Source of the DNA: an uncultured bacterium
GTDB taxonomy: Bacteria; Planctomycetota; UBA1135; GCA-002686595
Assembly: GCA_937896235.1 (NCBI GenBank)
Contig: CALBMX010000003.1
Coordinates: forward strand, 1-51,245
DNA length: 51,245 nt
Reading direction: 5' to 3'
Position 1 is the stretch's first letter. Every line of letters begins with the position of its first letter. Made by a program: the position numbers and the translations under genes. This document shows positions 26,636 to 34,761 of this stretch, piece by piece. The notes beneath the pieces are model-generated. The model searched no databases and had not been told where the DNA came from. It saw only the letters and a list, made by a program, of their open reading frames with translations.

Positions 26636-28507
26636 CTAAGCGGCTGGATGGATTTGGTTCGGGCCATCCATCGCCCCGAACTCCAGAGCAGCTTCAGCGA
26701 GTTGCAGCAGGGCCGCTGGTGATGGAGTTGCATCCGAACGCTCGGCGACTCCAGCACTGACCGTCACGACCTCGTGATAGCCTTCGAGTGTGATGGCATC
26801 GGCTTCCACTTCCTTCCGCAGCCGCTCCGCGATGGAGGTTGCCGAGTCTAAGTCGGACGATGGGCAAAGGACGAGAAATCCGCCCGTGTCCGAGGTACAG
26901 AGAATATCGGACTTTCGAACACTGCTGGAGAGGCATAGGGCGACTCTGCGCGTGATCTCATTGGTGAGCAGTGGGCCGAGCTCTGAGGTGGCCGCAAAGA
27001 GCCCATCAATCGAAAGCGCCACGACCGAGATGGAGTCTAGGCTCCGGTCCTCGAAGAGTCCGCAAAGTCGGCTGGTTGCAAAGATTCGATTGGTGAGCCC
27101 CGTCAGCATGTTGCGCCCAGACTCCTCACCCAAAGCCCTGTCGGCAGCCGTAATGTCATCGATGGATTCCGCTGCGCTAGCTTCAGAGACCGTGTTGCCG
27201 CCGCTCTCAAGCCCAAGCTGCGCCTGGCTGAGTCGGACTCCAACCTGGACACGAGCGAGCATTTCTTTGGGGCTAAATGGCTTCCGAATAAAGTCGTCCG
27301 CCTCGGCGTCGAAGGCCTGCATGCACGCGGTCTCCTCTTCGATACCCGTGAGTACCATAATGAAGAGACGACGGCCCGCTTCACAGCGCCGAAGTGCTCT
27401 GCAGAGGCTCAAACCGTCCATTTCAGGCATCATCCAGTCGGTGATGAGCACGGCGGGCTCGTACTGAATCGCAAGCGCGATGGCCTCTTGCGGATGGCAA
27501 GTTGCAGCGACATCAAAGCCGCCGCGTCGTAGGCAGTTGGAGAGGATCTTGAGTGAGATTGGATCGTCGTCAACGACCAGTACAAAGGGGGAATGGGACC
27601 TCTCCTCCTCCGCTTCGGCTCCAAGAGCCACAGTGTCGTCAAACGGCGGAAGCGGAGCGATCTGCATGTCGGAGCCGAGCTCGCGCCACTCTCGAACCAA
27701 AGGATCAAAGCAGTCTAGAAACTCTACCGCTGAAACCCCCATGCGTTCGAGTCGCTCTAGGAGCGCCCCGTCTTCACCCGGCAAGGCGGAGTCAATACCT
27801 ATGTGCTTGGTAGCGAGGTAGGAGGCTGTCTCGAGGATGCGCGCTAGCTGTAACGACTCTTTCGTTTGCGCATCTTCGGGTACGGTGAGCGCCGCCCGAA
27901 TCGCGTGGCTAACTCGCATTGGCATTCCCCAGTCTCGGATGAGGCTCTCCCCGACTTCGCTGTGGTCAATCCCAAACGCACCCTGTTCCAGCTCTCTCAA
28001 TTCAGGCAGTCCCCCTTGCCATCGACTGAGCAGCGCCTCGTATGCGCGGGGCTGGGCGCTCGCGAGAGCCAACCTTCCGATACCCAAGACAAGGCCAGCC
28101 GTAAAGGCCTCTGGCGCGCCCTCGGGATTGATGAGGCGGGCGAGCTCTTGCGCCGCCACGGCCGTAGCTACACTTTTGGACCAGTACGCGTTGTAGTCGA
28201 ATCCATCGCAGTGCCCATTGCGATGGGCGCTTACCAGTGTGAAGCCGACAGCGATACTCGAGACTGAACGCATACCGAGACGCATCGCAGCCTCTTTCGG
28301 CGTCGAGAGAGGGACGGCCCCCGCCTTCTGGGCAGAATTGGCAACGCGCATAATCCTGCCTGTGAGGGCGGGATCGCGCTGGAGCACTTGGGACACATCG
28401 TCGACGGTCGCATTTTCGTCCTGCGTTAGTGCCAGGATTCGTGCGCCTACGCCCGAAGGAGAGGGAAGTCGCCCCGTGCTTTTGAGCTGGTCAAAAATCG
28501 AAGACAT
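26636..28507 (-). CDS. HDOD - response receiver - degenerate GGDEF protein
   Basis: A 623-residue protein with the same layout as the convergent 661-residue one. The HDOD domain (about 10-230) is well preserved (LQRDPALTGRIMRVANSA; AAMRLGMRSV). The receiver (about 305-420) has VVDDD, the acceptor Asp in TDWMMPEMDG, a Thr in VLTG and the Lys in IRKPF, so it should be phosphorylatable. The GGDEF-like domain (about 466-615) reads SDTGGFLVL where GGDEF should be, and loses the first metal Asp context (ALSIDGLF), so it is probably not a cyclase and may bind GTP or act as a partner. It lies 13 bp downstream of an Hpt gene on the same strand, so the two are probably one operon and the Hpt protein is its likely phosphodonor or sink. 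Confidence 0.88.
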   Translation of the reverse strand: MSSIFDQLKSTGRLPSPSGVGARILALTQDENATVDDVSQVLQRDPALTGRIMRVANSAQKAGAVPLSTPKEAAMRLGMRSVSSIAVGFTLVSAHRNGHCDGFDYNAYWSKSVATAVAAQELARLINPEGAPEAFTAGLVLGIGRLALASAQPRAYEALLSRWQGGLPELRELEQGAFGIDHSEVGESLIRDWGMPMRVSHAIRAALTVPEDAQTKESLQLARILETASYLATKHIGIDSALPGEDGALLERLERMGVSAVEFLDCFDPLVREWRELGSDMQIAPLPPFDDTVALGAEAEEERSHSPFVLVVDDDPISLKILSNCLRRGGFDVAATCHPQEAIALAIQYEPAVLITDWMMPEMDGLSLCRALRRCEAGRRLFIMVLTGIEEETACMQAFDAEADDFIRKPFSPKEMLARVQVGVRLSQAQLGLESGGNTVSEASAAESIDDITAADRALGEESGRNMLTGLTNRIFATSRLCGLFEDRSLDSISVVALSIDGLFAATSELGPLLTNEITRRVALCLSSSVRKSDILCTSDTGGFLVLCPSSDLDSATSIAERLRKEVEADAITLEGYHEVVTVSAGVAERSDATPSPAALLQLAEAALEFGAMDGPNQIHPAA

Positions 28508-28520
28508 CGTGCGAGAAACT

Positions 28521-28889
28521 CTACTCGGGCAAAGTGCTGACGAAGGTGCGGAGCTCGCGCTTCACTTGATCAAAAGCATTGGCCGCATGGCCGGCAAAGT
28601 TTTTCCCAGCCTCGGGTGAAGGTGATGTGGAGGTGGCTTCAATCATCCGGCCAAGGTCAGACAAGATTAGAGCACCGAGATAGTAGGAGATTGATTTCAG
28701 GGTATGAGCAGCGCGGCCCATGATGTCCCAGTCTTCGGAGATGATTGCGCCTTCAAGTTCTGAGATGATGCCTGGCGTCTCTGAAAAGAAGAGCTCGACC
28801 AGCTCGCGGATAAGTTCGGGTCCGCCAACTTCATTGAGTTCATCTAGGGGAGCTCGATCGAAAATAGGGATTGGTGAGGGTTGTTGCAT
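28521..28889 (-). CDS. Hpt histidine-phosphotransfer protein
   Basis: A 122-residue single-domain phosphorelay protein. The four-helix Hpt signature AAHTLKSISYYLGA contains the phospho-accepting His at about 62, with the usual Lys three residues later. Preceding helices (GGPELIRELVELFFSETPG) match the Hpt fold. There is no kinase or receiver fused. Its position directly before the HDOD-receiver gene suggests phosphotransfer to that receiver; no histidine kinase is in the window. Confidence 0.88.
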   Translation of the reverse strand: MQQPSPIPIFDRAPLDELNEVGGPELIRELVELFFSETPGIISELEGAIISEDWDIMGRAAHTLKSISYYLGALILSDLGRMIEATSTSPSPEAGKNFAGHAANAFDQVKRELRTFVSTLPE

Positions 28890-29043
28890 GTCACGGTTGG
28901 GCGCGGCGGGTGAGCGAGGAGGGGTTTACAGTCCCCTTCTCGGCAGGGTTGACTAGGAAGTTGAGCGTTCGGCCACCTGACTGGCCCAGGGATTCCCGAA
29001 CCCGGACCGAGCGCTCTGGGTTGCGGGTCCTTACACTCGTCTC

Positions 29044-30378
29044 ATGCCCACCTTGCCTCCCTGCAGAAAAACGTCTCTATGGACTAAAATCGGCCTTGGT
29101 CGGCCCGAGACGAGGGCCTGGGCCATGTACGACTGGGCGAACTCGGCGTTCATGACCGTAATCGTCACTGCGGTGTTTCCCATTTATTACTCTGCGGTTG
29201 CCGCCGCCAACCTAGACGAAAGCACTGCTACGGCGTATTACGCGGCCGCCTCGGCGCTGGGCCTGCTGGCCGTCGCTATCGTCGCACCACCCCTAGGAGC
29301 ACTTGCTGACGCCAAAGGACGTCGCAAAAACTTCCTCGCAGGTTTTGCCCTGCTGGGAATCCTCAGTACGGCGGCGCTCTTTTTTGTTCACGAGGGCGAT
29401 TGGCAGCTGGCACTCGCCTGTTTTGCCATCGGCAACCTAGGTGCCGGTGCCAGCACAATCTTCTATGACTCGCTCCTGGCCCATATTGCGGAGCCTGAGG
29501 ACCTCGATCGCGTCTCCACCGCTGGATTTGCACTCGGTTATATAGGGGGAGGCGTCTTGCTGGCCCTTAGCCTCGCGTGGATCACATCTCCTCTGACCTT
29601 TGGGCTGCCAGGTGCGAGCTCCCCTGGCGGTTCGATTGGCCCGCGCCTCTCTTTTCTCGCCACCGCAATCTGGTGGCTCGTTTTTAGTCTTCCCCTGCTT
29701 CGCAAAGTACCGGAACCCCCCGCGACAGGAGGCGGAAGTACGATCATGGGGTCGTTCTTAGGGATGGCCAAGACCTTCGCCGAGATCCGCCGCTTCCCGC
29801 AGGCCTTCCTCCTGCTGCTCGCTTTTTTTATCTATAACGACGGGATCTTGACGATCATCCGGATGGCTACGATCTATGGCAAGGGGGTCGGGCTGGACTC
29901 GGGACAGATGATATTTGCCGTTCTTCTCGTCCAGTTTGTCGGAGTCCCCTGTTCGTTTCTGTTCGGAGGGCTCGCCTCGAAAATTGGCTCTAAGGTGGCC
30001 ATAGGTCTCGGCCTTGGCGTCTACCTGCTTGTTGCGCTGCTCGGCTATTCCATGAAGACCGCCACCGACTTCTACCTTCTGGCCGGCCTTGTGGCGTTGG
30101 TGCAAGGGGGAACTCAGGCTCTCTCTCGCTCGCTTTTTGCCAGTCTGATTCCACGCCAGAAGTCGGCCGAGTTTTTTGGCTTCTACGCGGTTGGAGAAAA
30201 ATTCGCGGGAGTCTTAGGCCCGACTCTCTTCGCAACGGTGCTGTTTGCCGGGGAGTCCAGTAAGGACGCCATGCTTTGGCTGATGTTGTTCTTTATCGTC
30301 GGAGGCTTCCTGCTCTCGAAGGTAAATGTGGAAGAGGGGCGTCGCCAAGCCCGCGAAGCGGAGTCCTCTATTCGATGA
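29044..30378 (+). CDS. MFS transporter, UMF1/Atg22-like
   Basis: Inner-membrane permease of about 444 residues with twelve predicted helices. The start of the domain, AWAMYDWANSAFMTVIVTAVFPIYY, is the hallmark of the UMF1 family (bacterial relatives of yeast Atg22, an amino-acid exporter). Other family traits are the loop PPLGALADAKGRRKNFL and the late QGGTQALSRSLFASLIP. Substrate is unknown. The first ~25 residues before the motif look like cytosolic tail. Its last 11 bp overlap the 3' end of the convergent DUF3604 gene. Confidence 0.9.
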   Translation: MPTLPPCRKTSLWTKIGLGRPETRAWAMYDWANSAFMTVIVTAVFPIYYSAVAAANLDESTATAYYAAASALGLLAVAIVAPPLGALADAKGRRKNFLAGFALLGILSTAALFFVHEGDWQLALACFAIGNLGAGASTIFYDSLLAHIAEPEDLDRVSTAGFALGYIGGGVLLALSLAWITSPLTFGLPGASSPGGSIGPRLSFLATAIWWLVFSLPLLRKVPEPPATGGGSTIMGSFLGMAKTFAEIRRFPQAFLLLLAFFIYNDGILTIIRMATIYGKGVGLDSGQMIFAVLLVQFVGVPCSFLFGGLASKIGSKVAIGLGLGVYLLVALLGYSMKTATDFYLLAGLVALVQGGTQALSRSLFASLIPRQKSAEFFGFYAVGEKFAGVLGPTLFATVLFAGESSKDAMLWLMLFFIVGGFLLSKVNVEEGRRQAREAESSIR

Positions 30379-32536
30379 ACCACGGGCTCGACCAGGCGAC
30401 CCCCGCACTGCCGTTCTTCGAGCTGCTGCGCTGCACAATGCGCAGGTAGAGGTACTCGCCACTCCGAAGGTTGTCGACCCGCAGTTCGCCGCTCCAATGG
30501 GGTTCGGCGCCTCCCGTCTGGCCCAGCATAGCCGCATCAAGAATCTGAGCAACCTCTCCAGAGCGGATGACCTCGAGGCGGGTCAGCGGCGCGGTACCCA
30601 GGATTGTGATCGATAGCAGGCCGCTTGCGGCGTCCAGCTCGGAGGCCTGAATCGCCTGGCCTATTGCGCGACCATTCAAGGTGGCGTCGAGAACGATACG
30701 TGGACCGTTCGTCGCGTAGACGCGCCGAGCCCGCAGAGCGTCCAGAATGGATTCGCGCGTGTTCTGTTCGGCCAAGATCGCGGCGACGCCACTTGTGGGG
30801 GAGGCGAGCTGTGCGAGCCCAGGGTGGCCGTCATGGCTGTCTCCGCTTCCTATGAATCCAAGCCTGTAGCCGACGTCCAAGACGTCCCGGACGAAGTTTC
30901 CTTTAAGCGGACGATAGATCAAAGCGGGGGAATCCCACGCCTCACTTGATCCGTGGACGGAGGAGATCTCTGTGATGGGCTCCAGGATCGGATCGGGAGG
31001 GAAGCTCCAGTTTGTGGCGACCGGTCCACCGGCAGAGTGGTGCGCAAAGGTTAGAGCCGCCTGGCCTTTAAGGGCAGCCCAAAGTTCGTCGGGGTCGTCG
31101 TAGTCCTCGTCGATGGAGGAATAGACTTCACCCTCGTCTTCGAAGTAGACGACATGGCGGTGACCATGCAGCCAGCTGGTCCATTCGAAGGCCAAAAGGG
31201 CGGTAAATGAGCCCGGGGAATTTTTGGCTAGGACGGTCTCGCGAATGCGCTCCCACATCCCGGGAGTCTTGTCCAAGAACTCAACGCCCCAGTGATCGTG
31301 ATCCGTGAGTGCGGCCACATCAAGTCCCGCGACCAGCCGCGCGTAATCGAAGTAGCTCTCCGGGGTACCCGTGCCGTCGGACAGGTTCGAGTGTCCATGG
31401 AGATCGGCCCACAGGATACGCGGCGACTTCGAATCAGCTGCCAATACGCGCATGGGATTGCTGAGTGCGAAGAGCTCTTGGCCCTCTCCGCCGATCTCAA
31501 AGGTCTCCACCTCGACCTGCCCCATCCCACGTTGTTTGCAGAGGCCCACAGCGGCCGCCGCCACCCTCATCACACCCGTAGGTGCATCTGGAGCTATCGA
31601 AAGCTCGATTTGAGTGGTTCCCCGATCTTCGGGAGTCAGGGTGATTCGCTCGGGCAAGCCGGGCCAACGGCGATCGCTTTGCAGCAGCAGCTCACCCTCG
31701 AAAGAGACAAAGCCGTTGCCGATGTGGTCGACAAGGGCGATGGTGGCCCAAGCGGTTTCGCCCGCTCGTACTGTCGACGGTAGGTGGAGCTGGAGGCCCG
31801 CTGGAGGTGCGGGCAAGATCTCAATCGAGGGGGACTCTGGAAGAATGGCACGGACGCCGTCGCCGTCTCCGTCAACGGAGAACCAAAAGCGCGACTCTTG
31901 CTCCGCGTATTGATCGGCGATTGCGCCCGCTGCGCCTTCGCCGTACGTGACCTCGAGCAGCTCTCCAGGTCGCAGGTCCCGGCCGTCGACCGATATCTGG
32001 CAGAGCTGATCTCCAAAAGTTCGGGCCTCGAGAACAAGGGGGTCCTCAGGCTCTAGGCCTAGGCCGCGCGCAACGGTGTAGCCGGGCATGCGCGGCGTTT
32101 GCACTTGGGGTCGGCTCCATCCCCAGTAAGGGGAAGCCATGAAGAAGACACTTCCGCCGCTGGCGATGCCGTGTTCGCTAACGCGGAAGTGGAAGGTCCA
32201 AGTGCCCCGACCACCCGCGACGATTTCGAGGGGTCCGGATGTGATCCACGCCTCGCCCTTGCCATCCGAGATGTGGCGCGGGGTTTGTAGGTCGTCGACC
32301 AAAAGGTCATGGGTGGCGTGAACGGCCGTCGGAGGATCTTGCAGCCGGGCGCCACTATGGATGCTTTCGCGGGTGACCCTCTCTGCGTCTGCTCCGGAGG
32401 CCGAGGTCGGGGCCCCGGCTTCCGGTGCATCCGAGCAGCTGGCTGCAAAAATGCTGCCGAGCAGTGCGAGCGCAAGGGTGCCTTTGGGGAGGGACTCGGA
32501 GCGGCTATGGACTCTGTTTTTAGTGTCGTACTTCAT
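30368..32536 (-). CDS. DUF3604 / PHP-like metallohydrolase lipoprotein
   Basis: A 722-residue exported lipoprotein (signal and lipobox FAASC near residue 33). The first half is beta-rich, like DUF3604 proteins. A PHP-type metal-binding core follows: WADLHGHSNLSDGTG near 374-388, then ALTDHDHWG near 407-416, and later SGDSHDG. Those His and Asp residues would bind a metal cluster for phosphoester or related hydrolysis. The substrate is unknown; related proteins are often found near sulfatases in marine bacteria, as here. The gene ends inside the convergent MFS gene by 11 bp. Confidence 0.87.
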   Translation of the reverse strand: MKYDTKNRVHSRSESLPKGTLALALLGSIFAASCSDAPEAGAPTSASGADAERVTRESIHSGARLQDPPTAVHATHDLLVDDLQTPRHISDGKGEAWITSGPLEIVAGGRGTWTFHFRVSEHGIASGGSVFFMASPYWGWSRPQVQTPRMPGYTVARGLGLEPEDPLVLEARTFGDQLCQISVDGRDLRPGELLEVTYGEGAAGAIADQYAEQESRFWFSVDGDGDGVRAILPESPSIEILPAPPAGLQLHLPSTVRAGETAWATIALVDHIGNGFVSFEGELLLQSDRRWPGLPERITLTPEDRGTTQIELSIAPDAPTGVMRVAAAAVGLCKQRGMGQVEVETFEIGGEGQELFALSNPMRVLAADSKSPRILWADLHGHSNLSDGTGTPESYFDYARLVAGLDVAALTDHDHWGVEFLDKTPGMWERIRETVLAKNSPGSFTALLAFEWTSWLHGHRHVVYFEDEGEVYSSIDEDYDDPDELWAALKGQAALTFAHHSAGGPVATNWSFPPDPILEPITEISSVHGSSEAWDSPALIYRPLKGNFVRDVLDVGYRLGFIGSGDSHDGHPGLAQLASPTSGVAAILAEQNTRESILDALRARRVYATNGPRIVLDATLNGRAIGQAIQASELDAASGLLSITILGTAPLTRLEVIRSGEVAQILDAAMLGQTGGAEPHWSGELRVDNLRSGEYLYLRIVQRSSSKNGSAGVAWSSPWFIE

Positions 32537-32721
32537 GGCTTACGGCATCGTACGCGGACCGGCAGAGACAGCCGCGTGTCTTCCCGTGGATTCGAGTTGT
32601 CCGTATCGAGTTCCCAAGTGGTGGACTGCAACGGGGGCCGTAGGGCCAGTGGAGTCGGACAGCTCTTCTTCGACCTCTAGAGCGCCTTGGGTCCCGGGGG
32701 CCGCACTGGTATAGTCTTGCG

Positions 32722-32735
32722 CCGGACACGTCCGG
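32722..32735. promoter_or_regulatory. Perfect palindrome just before the GT9 start
   Basis: CCGGAC-AC-GTCCGG, 6-bp arms with a 2-nt centre, 10 nt before the ATG at 32746 and just after a TATAGT box at about 32710. It occupies the usual ribosome-binding site position, so it could be an operator or a translational block. It is short and may be chance in GC-rich DNA. Confidence 0.35.
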
Positions 32736-32745
32736 AACTGTACCC

Positions 32746-33813
32746 ATGAAGCCTCTCCCCAAGAAAATCCTGATCGTGCGTTTGGGCGCGCTTGGGGATG
32801 TGGTGAATGCGCTTGTTCTCGCAAACGCGATCAAGCGCGCCGCTCCTGAGACATTCATTGGGTGGGCCGTTCACAACCTCGCGTACCCGATCGTCGATGG
32901 GAATCCCGCTGTCGATCGCGCGCACCTCTGGGATAAGAAGCTTGGCGCTCGCGGAATTCTGGCGTGTGTGCGCGAGGTGCGCGAGGAGGGGTACGACCTG
33001 GCGATTGACCTGGCACGCATCTTTAAGAGTGCGGCGGTTGCGCGCCTGTCGGGAGCCCCTCGCGTTTTAGGCTTCGACAAAAAACGCACGAAGGAATACG
33101 CGGGGCTCTTTTTGAAAGAGCGGATACCCGGCTGCAAGCAGACTCTGTCGCCTGTGCACATGGTCGAGCAATATATGGAATTCGCGTCGTATCTCGGGAT
33201 TGAGGGAGCTCCAAAGCACTCCTTGCCCGCGAATGACTCCGCAGAGTTGTGGGCCGAGGCGCAGATAAAAGTGCTCGGTGATGCGCCTATTGCAATCGGC
33301 ATCGGTGCGAGCTACGAGTCCAAGCGATGGCCGGCAGCGCGCTTCTTGGAGCTTGCGCGGCGCGCCTCGGACAAACTCGGCCGGCCCGTGATCCTGTTGG
33401 GTGGCCCGGGCGATCGCGAGATGTCTGCAGACGAGCTCGACGAGCTCGCCTCTGAAGGTCGGGCGGGGATTGTGGACTACGTCGGGAAGACCTCACTTGC
33501 GGAGCTCATTGCAATTACTGGAAAGGCGAGTGTCTTTGTAAGTTGCGATACCGGGCCCATGCATCTCGCCGTCGCTAAAGGACGGCGCGTAGTGGCGCTC
33601 TTTGGACCGGGTGTCGCGGGGCGGACGGGGCCTTACAATCCCGAGCTCCCCGATGGAGCCGGTCGGCGCCATGAGATCATCTCTGTGCCGCCGGAGTGTG
33701 CGCCTTGCAACAAGCGGACGTGCTCTATGGATCGCCACCACTGCATGTTGGATATCGGTGTCGAACTTGTTCTCGCGGCCGTAGAGAGACAGCTCGCTAG
33801 GGCGTGCGAGTAG
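32746..33813 (+). CDS. Glycosyltransferase family 9 (heptosyltransferase-like)
   Basis: A 355-residue GT-B enzyme of the ADP-heptose:LPS heptosyltransferase family. The start KILIVRLGALGDVVNALVLANAI is the family N-terminus. The C-terminal domain has IGIGASYESKRWP, the GGPGDRE loop, and the conserved SCDTGPMHLAVAKGRRVVALFG. A late cysteine-rich segment (CAPCNKRTCSMDRHHCM) is typical of many GT9 members. It probably adds a heptose to the LPS core, but no other LPS core genes are nearby. Confidence 0.93.
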   Translation: MKPLPKKILIVRLGALGDVVNALVLANAIKRAAPETFIGWAVHNLAYPIVDGNPAVDRAHLWDKKLGARGILACVREVREEGYDLAIDLARIFKSAAVARLSGAPRVLGFDKKRTKEYAGLFLKERIPGCKQTLSPVHMVEQYMEFASYLGIEGAPKHSLPANDSAELWAEAQIKVLGDAPIAIGIGASYESKRWPAARFLELARRASDKLGRPVILLGGPGDREMSADELDELASEGRAGIVDYVGKTSLAELIAITGKASVFVSCDTGPMHLAVAKGRRVVALFGPGVAGRTGPYNPELPDGAGRRHEIISVPPECAPCNKRTCSMDRHHCMLDIGVELVLAAVERQLARACE

Positions 33814-33851
33814 TCTCGCAGGTCGCGCAGCTTTACCCTTGGCGGGTTCGG

Positions 33852-34706
33852 TCAGTTCCCGTCTAGCAAGTTGCGGCCCGCAAGAAAGCTGGGGACGTTG
33901 ACACCTTTGAGCAGTGCCCTAGCCGGAATCTGACCCCTCCGCGCGATGGTCGGGAAGATGTCGCGGGGGTCGACGCCCTCGCTTTTATGCGCCGCTTTTA
34001 GGTCGGGTCCTGCAAGGATTGCTCTAATGGGCGAGCTCGGGTCTAGGAAGAGGAGGAGGACTGTTGTCGGCGTAGTCGCGTCAGTCACATCCGAAACGCC
34101 TACGAGAAGCTCCGAGGAGAGTGCGTCGAGCAAGCGCTCGAATTCGGCGGGCGATTCGCTTTGGGTGAGGTCGCCGAAGAATAAAATCGGGGCCCGCCTA
34201 ACGCCTAGGGTCCGGTAGTCGGCAGCGAGGAGCGTAAGGGCTTCGGTAGCCCCCTCACTGATCGTGGTCGCGCCGATAGACTCCGCATCTTCGTCGGTGG
34301 AGGTGGCGCCGAAGAGACCGTAGTCAAAGCCGTTTTCAAGCTGCAGCTCAGCGATGGCTTGTTCTTGGTGGGTGACGCCGAGAACACGATAGCCGGCGAG
34401 GCGCGCGCTCTTGGGGAGGGCGGGGCGAAACTCGTAGAGCGCGCCACCTTTTTGTTCTGCCCTTTGACCCGTGAAGAGCTCGCTTAGCAGGGTCTTGGGG
34501 CTGGCGTCGAGAGCTCCCGGGCGAAGGAGGTCCCCCTCGAAAACAATACCGGAAGCGGCGAGCTTCTCAAAGTGCGGGCTCGGGGTTGCGGGCGGGGCTT
34601 GGGCGATGATAAGGACGAGGTCCCCGCGCGGCGGTCGAGCCTCTCCACATGCCGAAAGAGCGACGCCGAGGAGGAGAGCTGTGAGGTGGAGTGGGTTGCG
34701 GATCAC
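33852..34706 (-). CDS. Degenerate sulfatase-like lipoprotein
   Basis: A 284-residue predicted lipoprotein (lipobox VALSAC near residue 20). The region DLVLIIAQAPPATPSPHFEKLAASGIVF-like segment aligns in pattern with the start of sulfatase domains (compare LDTTRADR...IDALAARGAVF in the sulfatase 2.1 kb away), and AILAGPDLKAAHKSEGVD, DIFPTIA with their end. The metal-binding Asp pair, the nucleophile motif and the ADHG motif are all missing. It is about half the normal length. It is therefore probably a pseudoenzyme or a decayed sulfatase. Divergent from the propeller-like gene, 55 bp away. Confidence 0.6.
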   Translation of the reverse strand: MIRNPLHLTALLLGVALSACGEARPPRGDLVLIIAQAPPATPSPHFEKLAASGIVFEGDLLRPGALDASPKTLLSELFTGQRAEQKGGALYEFRPALPKSARLAGYRVLGVTHQEQAIAELQLENGFDYGLFGATSTDEDAESIGATTISEGATEALTLLAADYRTLGVRRAPILFFGDLTQSESPAEFERLLDALSSELLVGVSDVTDATTPTTVLLLFLDPSSPIRAILAGPDLKAAHKSEGVDPRDIFPTIARRGQIPARALLKGVNVPSFLAGRNLLDGN

Positions 34707-34761
34707 GTGAGTAGGATAACAAGGTCAGGTGTCCCGATCGTGTTGCGGGTAAACTCTTAAG

